Of a stretch of 64,000 nucleotides of DNA, positions 24,915 through 33,372 are shown in pieces. Location of the stretch: IMG/VR virus record IMGVR_UViG_3300044641_007991, positions 1 through 64,000 of that record. The stretch is one strand, 5' to 3'. Each line of letters opens with the position of its first letter. Position 1 is the stretch's first letter. Source of the DNA: a virus. Both the position numbers and the translations under genes were made by a program. Under the pieces are notes generated by a model, which was not told where the DNA came from, searched no databases, and saw only the letters and a list, made by a program, of their open reading frames with translations.

Positions 24915-24990
24915 AATAAATAGTTGACCGTTTAAATGAATATTAAACGATGCTTATCGCGGAATAGCAGTTCCCATAAGCACTAATCAT
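24915..24990 (+). promoter_or_regulatory. HEG 5' module 5: late promoter and covarying hairpin
   Basis: AATAAATA (24915-24922), an extra hairpin CGTTTA/TAAACG (about 24929-24949), outer stem TGCTTAT/ATAAGCA (24951-24957/24976-24982), CGC, inner stem GGAA/TTCC (24961-24964/24971-24974), one C, then CTAATCAT in place of CTAAACAT. Confidence 0.83.
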
Positions 24991-25014
24991 CAACTATCAA
25001 ATATAGGAATCGAT

Positions 25015-26103
25015 ATGACCAGCAATAATATTTATACTATTACCGAACAACAACGATTAAATTTTAAACCGACTTATTTAATGATTAAACAACATTCAAT
25101 AACAGGTAAAAAATATTTTTGTAAAACTGTAACATCCAACCCTTTAAAATATTCTGGGTCAGGGGATTATTGGTTAAAACATATAAAAAAGCACGGAGTT
25201 CAATTTGTCGAGACAATATGGTATAAATTGTATACTGATATAGACGAATTAGTAAACTATGCTTTACAATTTTCTATCGAAAATGATATTATTAAATCTA
25301 AACTCTGGGCGAATAAAATGTTAGAAAACGGGTTATCTGGCGGGTTATCTAAAGATTTGTTATCAGAACAGACCATATTAAATATGGTTAATGCTCAATT
25401 AAATAGATCCCCAGAAGCTAAATTTATCTCTAAAACAAAATATAAAAATACTATACAGAATAGATCAGAGTTTAAAAAATTAGAACTATCTAATAAAATT
25501 AGAAAAACAAAATTAGCTATGACTTCTGAACAAAAAGCAGAACAAAAACGTAAAGAATACGAAACAAAAGCAAATAGATCCCCTGAACAAAAAGCAGAAC
25601 AAAAACGTAAACAAAGCGAGTCTTATTTAAAGACATTTAATTCTAAATCTGATGACAGTAAACGCGAACAATATACAAAAAGAGCAAAAACAATGTCACT
25701 AAAATCTGAAGAAGAATTAGCTTCTATCTACGCAAAAATAAGTCGCCCAGGTAAATTAAATCCTATGTACGGTAAACCTCGCCCAGATTTAATTGAAAAT
25801 AATAAAAATCCTATAAAACGACAAAAACAAATACAAACGCGCAAAAAATTAGATCTTGAGAGAAAATTACGTAGATTTAAAATTGAAACTGAGATTAAAT
25901 TTTACGAGAAAATATTAGAATTATCTTCAATCCACTCAACGTACACTAAATCCGGAAAAATAAATTTTAATACATTAGCTAAATATTTTCCTGAGTATAA
26001 TGGTTCAACTCAAGCAACAACAGCAGCTCTGCGTAGATTTTATGAATATTACACATCAACTAAAATAATATCGGATGACGATAATTCATCTACTCTAATA
26101 TAG
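25015..26103 (+). CDS. GIY-YIG-type homing endonuclease inside the ligase intein (cassette 5)
   Basis: 362 residues. MTSNNIYTITEQQ, GIY-YIG-like core FKPTYLMIKQHSITGKKYFCKT, then a very basic middle with duplicated EQKAEQKRK (about 170-205) and NPMYGKPRP (NUMOD3-like, about 255). It lies between the two ligase halves but on the opposite strand. Its last 55 bases overlap the 3' end of the IntN coding region tail to tail. It probably cuts intein-free ligase alleles; this is inferred from position. Confidence 0.82.
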   Translation: MTSNNIYTITEQQRLNFKPTYLMIKQHSITGKKYFCKTVTSNPLKYSGSGDYWLKHIKKHGVQFVETIWYKLYTDIDELVNYALQFSIENDIIKSKLWANKMLENGLSGGLSKDLLSEQTILNMVNAQLNRSPEAKFISKTKYKNTIQNRSEFKKLELSNKIRKTKLAMTSEQKAEQKRKEYETKANRSPEQKAEQKRKQSESYLKTFNSKSDDSKREQYTKRAKTMSLKSEEELASIYAKISRPGKLNPMYGKPRPDLIENNKNPIKRQKQIQTRKKLDLERKLRRFKIETEIKFYEKILELSSIHSTYTKSGKINFNTLAKYFPEYNGSTQATTAALRRFYEYYTSTKIISDDDNSSTLI

Positions 26104-26819
26104 GCGTCTTTATTGATACACCAAATTAAATGATTTCCAGTTAAAGGTTTGGTGTATTCTCCGTTTTCCATTTTAAGTTTATACCATTTATGGTGTATAG
26201 TTTGTTTATTAACAAATTTATCTAATACCGTATTATATTCAACTTTATTTGTATGGTGATTAAATGATTTAACTTTAATATCTTTAATATCAGATTCAAT
26301 TAATTGTTTTATCGTCATATTACCCTCTGTTGTATTAAGAACCCAATCTTCCGATAAACACTGAAAAATAGCTGGATATTTAATATTCTTTTCGGTTTTC
26401 TCATTGAATTTGCCGCACAATAAAACTGGATATTCTGGAATTAAATCTTTCCAAATTTTATTTACAGTTTTTGCGCTAACGCCACATTTTAAATCGCGTT
26501 CGATAATACGATATAAAACTTCTTGATCATCTACTGGCAATTTACCTAGTATCATAGATACATATTCGATAGCTTCATTACCAGTAAGCTCTCTATTACA
26601 AATATTAACTTTAATGCTGGATAAAGCGCCAATCAAATCTACGGTAATACCGTTATTTGGAGAAACTGGAGGACGTTTTTTAATCCAATATTTAATTCTT
26701 GGGTTATAAGCAAATAAAAATACAGCTCGCACAACCGGATTATCAACATATGATTTTAATAGAGCGATTTTGTCGTTAGTGCCTGATGTTGCTGCTAGTT
26801 GATTCAATAAATTTAACAT
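26049..26819 (-). CDS. ATP-dependent DNA ligase N-part with N-terminal split intein (IntN)
   Basis: 256 residues. Residues 1-153 are the N-terminal domain of a T4 gp30-type ligase (LNQLAATSG, RDLKCGVSAKTVNKIW, LIPEYPVLLCGKFNEK). The intein begins at Cys 154: CLSEDWVLNTTEGNMTIKQL is block A, and TGNHLIWCINKDAYIRVDEL is block B. It ends IILVDV at a stop. The split point is thus about 100 residues into the intein, where endonuclease domains normally sit. It has a strong sigma70-type promoter. Confidence 0.92.
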   Translation of the reverse strand: MLNLLNQLAATSGTNDKIALLKSYVDNPVVRAVFLFAYNPRIKYWIKKRPPVSPNNGITVDLIGALSSIKVNICNRELTGNEAIEYVSMILGKLPVDDQEVLYRIIERDLKCGVSAKTVNKIWKDLIPEYPVLLCGKFNEKTEKNIKYPAIFQCLSEDWVLNTTEGNMTIKQLIESDIKDIKVKSFNHHTNKVEYNTVLDKFVNKQTIHHKWYKLKMENGEYTKPLTGNHLIWCINKDAYIRVDELSSSDIILVDV

Positions 26820-26842
26820 AATTTTTTCCGTAGTATACAGTT

Positions 26843-26879
26843 ATTGTACTCTATTGTGCGCTAGAAGTCAAGCACTTTT
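26843..26879 (-). promoter_or_regulatory. Sigma70-type early promoter
   Basis: -35 TTGACT (26871-26866), 17 bp, -10 TACAAT (26848-26843). It overlaps the last codons of the UV endonuclease gene (tail KKCLTSSAQ) and drives the ligase N-part. Confidence 0.92.
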
Positions 26880-27876
26880 TTGATAATTGCTGTACAGCTA
26901 AATTCTTGGCTTTACTTTCGCACATCATGTCTGCCCAGCTAAGGTGCGATAATGCCCAATCGTTGACGGCAGTGTTCCAGTAGAAATCTGAATGCGCACG
27001 CAATTTACTTTTAGTATGACCTGCGGCTATAAGAGCTGCGAGATCTGGTAGAGTATGGGGACAATGATTGGCGAGAGTATCTTCTCGGCTAATAGAATAA
27101 TGAATAACAGGGCGAACGCCTCGCCAACTTTGAATAACCTGAGCAATCCTCGGGTCATCTGGCGAGATGTATTCTCCAGTTTTAATAAAATGATGGTGAA
27201 TATCCAGAACGACAGGAATCCTGTCAGAAATACTAAGACAAGCATCAAGTCCATGAGCGAACTCCTCATTTTCAATAGTTATACAATTTTTAGCGACATC
27301 GCTGAGTCGGTCGTAGGCAAGTAAAAAACCTGCTGGACCAAGTTTACCCGAGATATGTACATTGATTTTCATATCTTGAAACACACGACCATAACCCATC
27401 CAACGAGCCATATCTGCATGGTATTCGAACTCGGCTATGCTATTTTCTACTACATCTGGACGATCACTGGCTAACACGCAAAATTGACCAGGATGAAAAG
27501 ACAAGCGCACACCACGAGCACGAGCAACGGATCCGATAGAGTCAAAGCCTGTTTGTAATAATTCTTTAACATGTGGTTGCTGATAAAAATAACTATAATC
27601 AGCATGAGTGTATACTGGAAGAATATCGCTGGATAAACGTACCATCCTTAATTTGTCATCAAGTGTTCCTACTTTTTCGACTAATCTGCGAGCGGCTGTA
27701 ATATTTTGTTTGACCAAAGATAATAATTTAGCTTCAGCAGTTGATTTGATTTGACGGTTAAGCCAAGCAACGGTGGTGGTTCCGGTATTATATTTCTTGC
27801 AATCGTCAGTTGATTTAATACCATCAACTTGATCAGGGCGATCGATCCATTTACAAGCAAAACCTAGACGAGACAT
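26851..27876 (-). CDS. uvdE: UV damage endonuclease (UvdE/UvsE family)
   Basis: 341 residues from the ATG at 27876, preferred because GGAG precedes it. Family phrases: RLGFACKW at the N-terminus, VRLSSDILPVYTHADY, VRLSFHPGQFCVLAS, MKINVHISGK, IENEEFAHG and VVLDIHHHFIKTGEY, which supply the metal-binding His, Glu and Asp residues of the TIM-barrel. It nicks DNA 5' to UV photoproducts, starting repair that the neighbouring ligase could finish. The C-terminal residues are encoded by the downstream promoter. Confidence 0.94.
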   Translation of the reverse strand: MSRLGFACKWIDRPDQVDGIKSTDDCKKYNTGTTTVAWLNRQIKSTAEAKLLSLVKQNITAARRLVEKVGTLDDKLRMVRLSSDILPVYTHADYSYFYQQPHVKELLQTGFDSIGSVARARGVRLSFHPGQFCVLASDRPDVVENSIAEFEYHADMARWMGYGRVFQDMKINVHISGKLGPAGFLLAYDRLSDVAKNCITIENEEFAHGLDACLSISDRIPVVLDIHHHFIKTGEYISPDDPRIAQVIQSWRGVRPVIHYSISREDTLANHCPHTLPDLAALIAAGHTKSKLRAHSDFYWNTAVNDWALSHLSWADMMCESKAKNLAVQQLSKKCLTSSAQ

Positions 27877-27906
27877 AACAAACTCCATAAAAAAGGGTAT
27901 AGAGTT

Positions 27907-27942
27907 ATTTTACTCTATACCCCTGTAGAAGTCAAGCACTTG
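27907..27942 (-). promoter_or_regulatory. Sigma70-type early promoter
   Basis: -35 TTGACT (27935-27930), 17 bp, -10 TAAAAT (27912-27907); drives the UV endonuclease. Confidence 0.88.
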
Positions 27943-27947
27943 TTAAA

Positions 27948-28214
27948 CTATTTTACAAATTCTTCTAACTTTTCTTTATTTAACATACCAACGGTGCGTT
28001 TTTCTTCTTTACCGTTGTTGAAAATAATCAACGTAGGCACTCCACGGACGTTATAGGAATGTGCCAACTCTGCATGCTCATCAATATCTACCTCAACAAC
28101 ATTAATTGCTGGTGGGTGTTCCTCGATGATTTTCGATAACATAGCACAAGGTGCACACCACGAAGCTCCAAGTTTAACCAACACTCTACCCTTAGACGGG
28201 ATAATATCACTCAT
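27948..28214 (-). CDS. Thioredoxin
   Basis: 88 residues with the active site WCAPC (about 19-23), a cis-proline phrase VRGVPTLIIF, and a final helix LNKEKLEEFVK. It is shorter than E. coli TrxA (109) because the first beta strand is missing, as in several phage thioredoxins. Likely electron donor for a phage ribonucleotide reductase, which is not in the window. Confidence 0.93.
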   Translation of the reverse strand: MSDIIPSKGRVLVKLGASWCAPCAMLSKIIEEHPPAINVVEVDIDEHAELAHSYNVRGVPTLIIFNNGKEEKRTVGMLNKEKLEEFVK

Positions 28215-28551
28215 TTTCTTTTTCCTTTAATAATTTCTTTAAATGTTTAATTTCACGTTTTAAATTACCCATTTCATACACACTCCAACCAAGTTCTTCT
28301 GCTTGTTTACGAATATTAGCAAGGTAATCGTGATCGGATCTGCTTAGATCTTCTGTGGGATACAACATCAATTTGTTATTATCCCAATCAAAACCTAGAT
28401 GCACAGATTCAACGTCAATACACGGAGTTCCGCCAATTGCTGATGGAGTTTTAATTGGAATACAAACTCGAATATCTTCAGGGTTTCTGTTTCTTGATTG
28501 TTGCGATTCTACAATATAATTTATGCGTTGTTGAAATTCAAATAGATTCAT
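28207..28551 (-). CDS. Conserved phage protein of unknown function
   Basis: 114 residues. NLFEFQQRINYIVESQQ then RVCIPIKTPSAIGGTPCIDVESVHLGFDWDNNKLMLYP is a recurrent phage pattern. The C-terminal third is a charged helix (NLKREIKHLKKLLKEKE). It overlaps thioredoxin by 8 bases. Cytoplasmic. Confidence 0.75.
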   Translation of the reverse strand: MNLFEFQQRINYIVESQQSRNRNPEDIRVCIPIKTPSAIGGTPCIDVESVHLGFDWDNNKLMLYPTEDLSRSDHDYLANIRKQAEELGWSVYEMGNLKREIKHLKKLLKEKENE

Positions 28552-28798
28552 GTTCTAGGTGTGTGATAAATGCATCAATTTCTGAACGTAATAATTTTAA
28601 TTTATCTATGAAAGCTGGCATATCTAAATTAGCATCATAGTGAATTCGAGATTTTCCATGACAATCTGCTAACTCTAAAAATGTATATCGTTCAGCTGGT
28701 TTACCTCTATTAGAGACAACTCCATCATGGCAACATACACTTCCTGTATAATGAGAATCCTCAGAATTTAACCACGTTCTTTTGTTATAAGTTTCCAT
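28538..28798 (-). CDS. Unknown protein with Cys/His cluster
   Basis: 86 residues from METYNKRTWLN. The phrase GSVCCHDG...LELADCHGKSRIHYD could bind a metal but is not a known finger. It overlaps the next start by 14 bases (CATGAATCTATTTGA). No strong ribosome site. Confidence 0.7.
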   Translation of the reverse strand: METYNKRTWLNSEDSHYTGSVCCHDGVVSNRGKPAERYTFLELADCHGKSRIHYDANLDMPAFIDKLKLLRSEIDAFITHLEHESI

Positions 28799-28832
28799 AA
28801 ACAATAATTTAATGTTAAAACTACTATTTATT

Positions 28833-28937
28833 TTATTGTAATACAAAATGATATGCGATTGAAACAATAACAATTAATGCTGCGGCTAAAATAGAGCCAA
28901 TAAACAGTCCATCGATAAATCGTTTTATTTTATCCAT
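28833..28937 (-). CDS. Very small membrane protein
   Basis: 34 residues, MDKIKRFIDGLFIGSILAAA then LIVIVSIAYHFVLQ. One membrane helix fills residues 9-31. Its start overlaps the stop of the gene at 28930. Confidence 0.6.
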   Translation of the reverse strand: MDKIKRFIDGLFIGSILAAALIVIVSIAYHFVLQ

Positions 28938-29106
28938 TTACAGGTTTTGAACCAAAAAGTTGATGTAACTTATATTTAGCATCAAGCCCTTCTTGTTGAG
29001 ATTTAACGGGGATATAAATCTCACAACCATTACCGATTTGCACATATTGTACACGTTCTGCTTGTGAAAATAAACAAGGATTAATACCAATATCTTCTAA
29101 TTTCAT
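28930..29106 (-). CDS. Small unknown protein
   Basis: 58 residues, MKLEDIGINPCLFSQAERVQ ... KYKLHQLFGSKPVNG. The ribosome site CTGGAGACTCT is excellent. Cytoplasmic, no family recognised. Confidence 0.7.
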   Translation of the reverse strand: MKLEDIGINPCLFSQAERVQYVQIGNGCEIYIPVKSQQEGLDAKYKLHQLFGSKPVNG

Positions 29107-29129
29107 AGAGTCTCCAGGATTTGTTGTAA

Positions 29130-29198
29130 TTAGTTACCAAAAGTGTTTACATATTCACCCGTTTTAGTTACAACTTTCCAACCTCCAAATGTAGATAT
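29130..29198 (-). pseudogene. Fragment matching the RNA ligase N-terminus
   Basis: An open frame without a start reads ISTFGGWKVVTKTGEYV and stops soon after. The intact RNA ligase (34214-35278) has ICTIGGWKVVTKLGEF. The DNA shares an exact 18-base run (TGGAAAGTTGTAACTAAA). The fragment overlaps the 3' end of the gene at 29168 in another frame. A shared protein motif of another family is the alternative. Confidence 0.4.
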
Positions 29199-29350
29199 TC
29201 AATAAGTGATTCTCGACTTTCTTTGTATTGTTTATACAATTCTTGAAATTTTGGATCAGGAATCTTTGAATAATCAGCATAATAATTCAAAGCATTATCA
29301 AATCCTTCGCACTCAATATCTTCAATTAATTCATCAATCGTTGTTCTCAT
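29168..29350 (-). CDS. Small acidic protein
   Basis: 60 residues, MRTTIDELIEDIECEGFDNA..., acidic and helical, starting after GAGGATTAAAT. The tail EYLHLEVGKL is encoded over the RNA-ligase-like fragment, so its end may be secondary. Confidence 0.7.
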   Translation of the reverse strand: MRTTIDELIEDIECEGFDNALNYYADYSKIPDPKFQELYKQYKESRESLIEYLHLEVGKL

Positions 29351-29352
29351 AT

Positions 29353-29811
29353 TTAATCCTCAAATTCAATTCTAAAACAAGTTTTATCTTTAAACGTACG
29401 CCAAGCAGTAATAACGAAACTTGGTTTTTTCTCGACTTTTTTGTAGTTATTTTTTACAAATTCATCGTAAAATTTTTGACGTTTAAGTTCTCTGCGGTCA
29501 GCAAGCCAATCAGAAACTAAAAACCAAACATAAATCAAAAGTAACCCAACATCAAGAACTAAACCAACTGCAACTTCTTTTGGTGGCTCAAAAAATTGAT
29601 ATTGTAGCCCTACAGCTAAATATAGCAACGGTGCTACTACAAGAATAAATAGACACATAGTGATCATTGCTAACATTAGCAGCAAAATACTACCGCTAAT
29701 AATAACATCCCAGAAATAACCACAGAAATTATCCGATATATGCCATTCATCTTTTACGGCTCGAACTAATTGATAATGCCAACTATTTTTGTTAAATTTT
29801 AGAGTATTCAT
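29353..29811 (-). CDS. Membrane protein of unknown function
   Basis: 152 residues with two or three membrane helices at about 35-58 (ILLLMLAMITMCLFILVVAP), 60-70 and 82-100 (VGLVLDVGLLLIYVWFLVS), then a basic cytoplasmic tail ending FKDKTCFRIEFED. Starts one base after the stop of the upstream gene. Function unknown. Confidence 0.75.
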   Translation of the reverse strand: MNTLKFNKNSWHYQLVRAVKDEWHISDNFCGYFWDVIISGSILLLMLAMITMCLFILVVAPLLYLAVGLQYQFFEPPKEVAVGLVLDVGLLLIYVWFLVSDWLADRRELKRQKFYDEFVKNNYKKVEKKPSFVITAWRTFKDKTCFRIEFED

Positions 29812-29812
29812 G

Positions 29813-30049
29813 TTAATTAATGCAAATTGCGTTAGCGATTAACTCTTCACCGTAGTCTTCTTGATGCTCTTCAAAATACGAATCAGCAGTAAACTCTCCA
29901 CGATCAAAAAATCCTAGAGTTGGAGTATAATGAACTTTTCGATATCCATTACCCTCATCATCTGCAGCATACACAACATCTAAGTTACCAAGACCTGGAC
30001 GTTCGTATAACATTGTATTTAATGTGTCAACGTATTCTTTAAATGTCAT
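29813..30049 (-). CDS. Conserved small phage protein
   Basis: 78 residues. TFKEYVDTLNTMLYERPGLGNLDVVYAADDEGNGYRKV resembles a widespread family in T4-like phages with unknown role. Acidic C-terminal half. Part of the operon with NadV. Confidence 0.75.
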   Translation of the reverse strand: MTFKEYVDTLNTMLYERPGLGNLDVVYAADDEGNGYRKVHYTPTLGFFDRGEFTADSYFEEHQEDYGEELIANAICIN

Positions 30050-30051
30050 AA

Positions 30052-30291
30052 TTAACCTCGTGCTCTAGGAGCTGATTTTTCTGTGATAGTAATATAAGAT
30101 TTTTGTTTAATCTCATCAATTGCTAAGGGTAAAGATTCGCGCATTTCTGCCACCTGAGCAGCAGAAATTTCGTCTAACAGATTTAATTCAACATGAAATC
30201 CATGATTAAATAAAAAATCATGCAATAAAATAGCAACTCGAGATTTTCCAGTTCCAGAAGTTCCTTCAATTGTAATATTTAAATTATTCAT
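30052..30291 (-). CDS. Small P-loop NTPase-like protein
   Basis: 79 residues with a Walker A motif GTSGTGKS (about 10-17) in MNNLNITIEG...RVAILLHDFL, the first strand-helix unit of a P-loop fold. No Walker B partner is obvious and the protein is far too short for a full NTPase. Related short P-loop proteins occur in many phages. Starts two bases after NadV. Confidence 0.7.
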   Translation of the reverse strand: MNNLNITIEGTSGTGKSRVAILLHDFLFNHGFHVELNLLDEISAAQVAEMRESLPLAIDEIKQKSYITITEKSAPRARG

Positions 30292-30293
30292 AA

Positions 30294-31997
30294 TTAAACC
30301 TTGTCAGTAATAGCTCTAATTTCCGCCAATGTTGTTGTTTTAACTAATTGACTATCTTTAAATACAGTTTCTAAACAACCGTGGCGTTCTTGATCAACAG
30401 ATACTTGATCAACTAATTTATAAACACCATCTGTTTGGGTAACCATTAATAACCCTTTAGCCGATTTCTTAATACCATTATCAGTTTTTGGATCTTTAAA
30501 GATTTCTACACCTGCACCATTAATCTCAGCATAGGTAGATTTCATGGCCATACCGTGAGTATCTCTGGTAACATATTGGAAACTGAATGAACCAATACCC
30601 AGCACAACATTACTTGATGCAAAACCTTTTTGTTCTAATCTACGGAAAATTTCCTCAGCACGTTTGTATGTGATAGAATCACCGTAAATAGCACCAATAT
30701 GAGTATCTAATACTTTGTAACCGTTTTCAGTTAAAGTGCCACCGAAAATATCCCATAAACATTCAATTAAACCTTTTTGTTCAGGCGAAATCTCAACTTC
30801 TTCAAATTCAAGCACCCTACTGTTATCAACATAATAGTATTGTTTATCATAACGATTCCACTCAATTTCTACTTTAGCTTTATAATATTTGTCGCCAGCT
30901 TTATAAATTCTGGTTACAATATCTTCACCGCATTCGCCATGAGGAGTATCATTACGAATTTCGGATTCTATATCGTTTAACATATAGTTTTTAATCGAAT
31001 CCAAACAGTCAATAGCAACATATTTTGCCGGCACAACTGGAATATCAATACCACACAGAATTTCAACTGGATCACCAGAATCTGGACGAATAATAACACG
31101 ACCATCTCTAGCCATAATATCAGATTTTAATCGCACCAAATAATCGGTAATAACTTGCCAGAAATCCCATGTATCACTAACAATAGATACCATACCGCTT
31201 GGATAAATTTCGGTAATTAATCGTTTATAAGTATCAAATTCATCTTCTTTAGTACCGCTGCACATAACACTGTGTTCTGTAGCAGGAACCGAAACGCCAA
31301 CAATTTCTGTATCGCTATCAGCAAAATAATAATCCTCAGCCAAATCAATTGCTGGGATATTATCTGTACCATAAGCGCCAGCTGCTAATACAGCAAAACC
31401 AGACGATGCAGCTGCGTGGCGACCTGCCATACCGCGAAAACCAAAATCATGGAACTGATACCGAACAAACTCTTTATCGGCTCCAGTAAGCTCTGCATAA
31501 CGCAAACCCAATTTCTTGTAAGCCATATAAGTTGTGGCTGATGTAATTGGTTGCCATAATTCAGCTGATAATACCGATTCTAACATATTAGTTACCCAGA
31601 AAAATTCTGGTTTAGTATTAACCACAGTTAACATTGGAACGCCATATGGAACCATAGAACCTTCTGGTAAGGCTTTAATCTCAATTGGTAAATAACCCAA
31701 TTTATGCAGCGCACGAATATGATCTACATTAACCTTATAACCAACGATATTTGAAACGCGACGTTGATATGAATTAACCACGCGATCAATTGATCGAGTA
31801 AAGAATGAATAATCCCAATCTTCAATCAAGTAATCTAAGATAAAATGTTGTAGACCAACAAAACAAATACCATCGGTTGGTACGTTTTGATTTTTACCTG
31901 AACGAGCGGTAAAGTTAGAATAAATTTTAGTTGTACCAGGAGCATACTGATCTTTATGGTTTACTTTATAGCTGTCTTTTTGGTGTAATGCGCTCAT
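30294..31997 (-). CDS. nadV: Nicotinamide phosphoribosyltransferase
   Basis: 567 residues. Family phrases: SALHQKDSYKVNHKDQY at the N-terminus, YSNFTARSGK, RYQFHDFGFRGMAGRHAAA (active site), VSVPATEHSVMCSG, SIVSDTWDFW and IIRPDSGDP. It joins nicotinamide and PRPP to give NMN, the first step of NAD salvage. PRPP synthetase is encoded just upstream, giving both substrate supply and use. Longer than human NAMPT (491) because of an insertion at about 340-420. Own sigma70-type promoter. Confidence 0.96.
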   Translation of the reverse strand: MSALHQKDSYKVNHKDQYAPGTTKIYSNFTARSGKNQNVPTDGICFVGLQHFILDYLIEDWDYSFFTRSIDRVVNSYQRRVSNIVGYKVNVDHIRALHKLGYLPIEIKALPEGSMVPYGVPMLTVVNTKPEFFWVTNMLESVLSAELWQPITSATTYMAYKKLGLRYAELTGADKEFVRYQFHDFGFRGMAGRHAAASSGFAVLAAGAYGTDNIPAIDLAEDYYFADSDTEIVGVSVPATEHSVMCSGTKEDEFDTYKRLITEIYPSGMVSIVSDTWDFWQVITDYLVRLKSDIMARDGRVIIRPDSGDPVEILCGIDIPVVPAKYVAIDCLDSIKNYMLNDIESEIRNDTPHGECGEDIVTRIYKAGDKYYKAKVEIEWNRYDKQYYYVDNSRVLEFEEVEISPEQKGLIECLWDIFGGTLTENGYKVLDTHIGAIYGDSITYKRAEEIFRRLEQKGFASSNVVLGIGSFSFQYVTRDTHGMAMKSTYAEINGAGVEIFKDPKTDNGIKKSAKGLLMVTQTDGVYKLVDQVSVDQERHGCLETVFKDSQLVKTTTLAEIRAITDKV

Positions 31998-32030
31998 TTC
32001 AAAATTCCTATCAAGTTAAGGTATAGAGTT

Positions 32031-32066
32031 ATTGTACTCTAATTCAAGTCAAATGTCAAGCACTTT
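32031..32066 (-). promoter_or_regulatory. Sigma70-type early promoter
   Basis: -35 TTGACA (32059-32054), 17 bp, -10 TACAAT (32036-32031); drives nadV. Confidence 0.92.
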
Positions 32067-32305
32067 TTACAGATGCTTTAAAAATTGCATTTCTTGTTCT
32101 GTTGGGAAAAATTTATGGATAATTTCTACTCTAGGATCTGTTTGTTCAAAGGAATCTGTGGTGTAGATAGCATCAACACCACCTTCAAATAATGGATCTA
32201 ATCCACGCGAGAAAATACCATGAGTAACAAATAATCCAATTTTTCCTGCACCACGGTCTATTAACACTTTTGCCAATTCAGTGAAAGTAGCTCCGCCATC
32301 AGAAA
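32067..32305 (-). pseudogene. Old 3' end of the PRPP synthetase gene
   Basis: From SDGGATFTELAKVL the frame reads about 78 residues to a stop and aligns with the last quarter of PRPP synthetase: 43 of 66 residues are identical to the end of the intact gene (33369-34211), including RGAGKIGLF and IYTTDSFEQTDPRV. It is cut off from the rest by cassette 6. It could be translated from the ATG at 32276, but lacks the catalytic core. It is best read as the displaced original gene end. Confidence 0.85.
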
Positions 32306-32314
32306 AGTAAATTT

Positions 32315-32368
32315 TATAAATATATTATGCTAGTCGCGGTGCTACCAACACCCACTAGCTCTAAACAT
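32315..32368 (+). promoter_or_regulatory. HEG 5' module 6: late promoter and covarying hairpin
   Basis: TATAAATA (32315-32322), outer stem GCTAGT/ACTAGC (32329-32334/32354-32359), CGC, inner stem GGTG/CACC (32338-32341/32349-32352), one C, then TCTAAACAT (32360-32368). Confidence 0.88.
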
Positions 32369-32391
32369 TTTCATTCAGATAAGGATTACCT

Positions 32392-33372
32392 ATGTTCAGC
32401 ACAGATATTTATACCATACTATCATCAAAACCTCATAATCAACATTATTTAAAACGATACGTTAAATTCATAGAATATTGTAACAATATTAATGCGCATT
32501 ATACTGGTTATGTAGAATATCATCACATATTACCAAAAGCTAAGACGCTATTCCCTGAATATAAAAATTTTAAACAAAACCCCTGGAATAAAATAAAACT
32601 AACTCCAAGGCAACACTTTATAGCTCATTGGATGTTGTGGAAAATATTCGGCGGTTTTATGGCTTACGCATTTTCTATAATGCGTAGAAAATCTAAAGTT
32701 CAATCAGAAAGATATTTTCGATTAAATAGCAAATCGTATGGAGAATTGAAAATAGCAGTTAGCAAATCTCAATCAACCAGAATCATATCAAAAAAAACGA
32801 TAGAGAAAATGAAAAAATCTCAAAAAAATAAACCTAAAATTCGATGCCCTCATTGCGATAAAATCGGGGATGAATCTAACATGAGAAGGTGGCATTTCGA
32901 TAATTGTAAAGTTTTTACTGATAAATCTGTACACGAAGTAAAACAAAAATCTGATATTGTAACTTGCCCTCATTGTGGAAAAACCGGAAAAGAACAAGGT
33001 ATGTTGGCTAACCATTTCTCAAATTGTAGTGTTATTAGAGGAGATTACCGAAAAGTAAAAGATAAGATAACATGTCCACATTGTAAAAAAGAAGGCGCGA
33101 ACACATATGGGTTTAAGGTTTATCATTTCGATAATTGTAAAATTTTAACGGGAAAGATTATACGCGCAGTAGAATATGATTTATCTATAGTTAAGTGTCC
33201 GCATTGCGATAAAGAAGGGACAATGCACGGAATGAAATCAAGTCATTTCGAACACTGTCCTACACTCAAACCAGAATTACCGAAAATACAATGCCCGCAC
33301 TGCAAAAAAGAAGGTAATAACAACGGCTATTTTAAATCTCATCATTTTGATAAGTGTAAACAAAAAATTTAA
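32392..33372 (+). CDS. HNH homing endonuclease with five zinc fingers (cassette 6)
   Basis: 326 residues. After MFSTDIYT comes an HNH nuclease: EYHHILPKAK (about 43-52), then NKIKLTPRQHFIAHWMLWK (about 66-84). The C-terminal 180 residues hold five tandem CPHC...H-F-x-x-C motifs (about 145, 185, 220, 260 and 300), a zinc-finger array likely to read the target DNA. This is the only HNH member, yet it has the same 5' module and start region as the GIY-YIG cassettes. Its stop overlaps the stop of the intact PRPP synthetase gene by 4 bases. Confidence 0.88.
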   Translation: MFSTDIYTILSSKPHNQHYLKRYVKFIEYCNNINAHYTGYVEYHHILPKAKTLFPEYKNFKQNPWNKIKLTPRQHFIAHWMLWKIFGGFMAYAFSIMRRKSKVQSERYFRLNSKSYGELKIAVSKSQSTRIISKKTIEKMKKSQKNKPKIRCPHCDKIGDESNMRRWHFDNCKVFTDKSVHEVKQKSDIVTCPHCGKTGKEQGMLANHFSNCSVIRGDYRKVKDKITCPHCKKEGANTYGFKVYHFDNCKILTGKIIRAVEYDLSIVKCPHCDKEGTMHGMKSSHFEHCPTLKPELPKIQCPHCKKEGNNNGYFKSHHFDKCKQKI

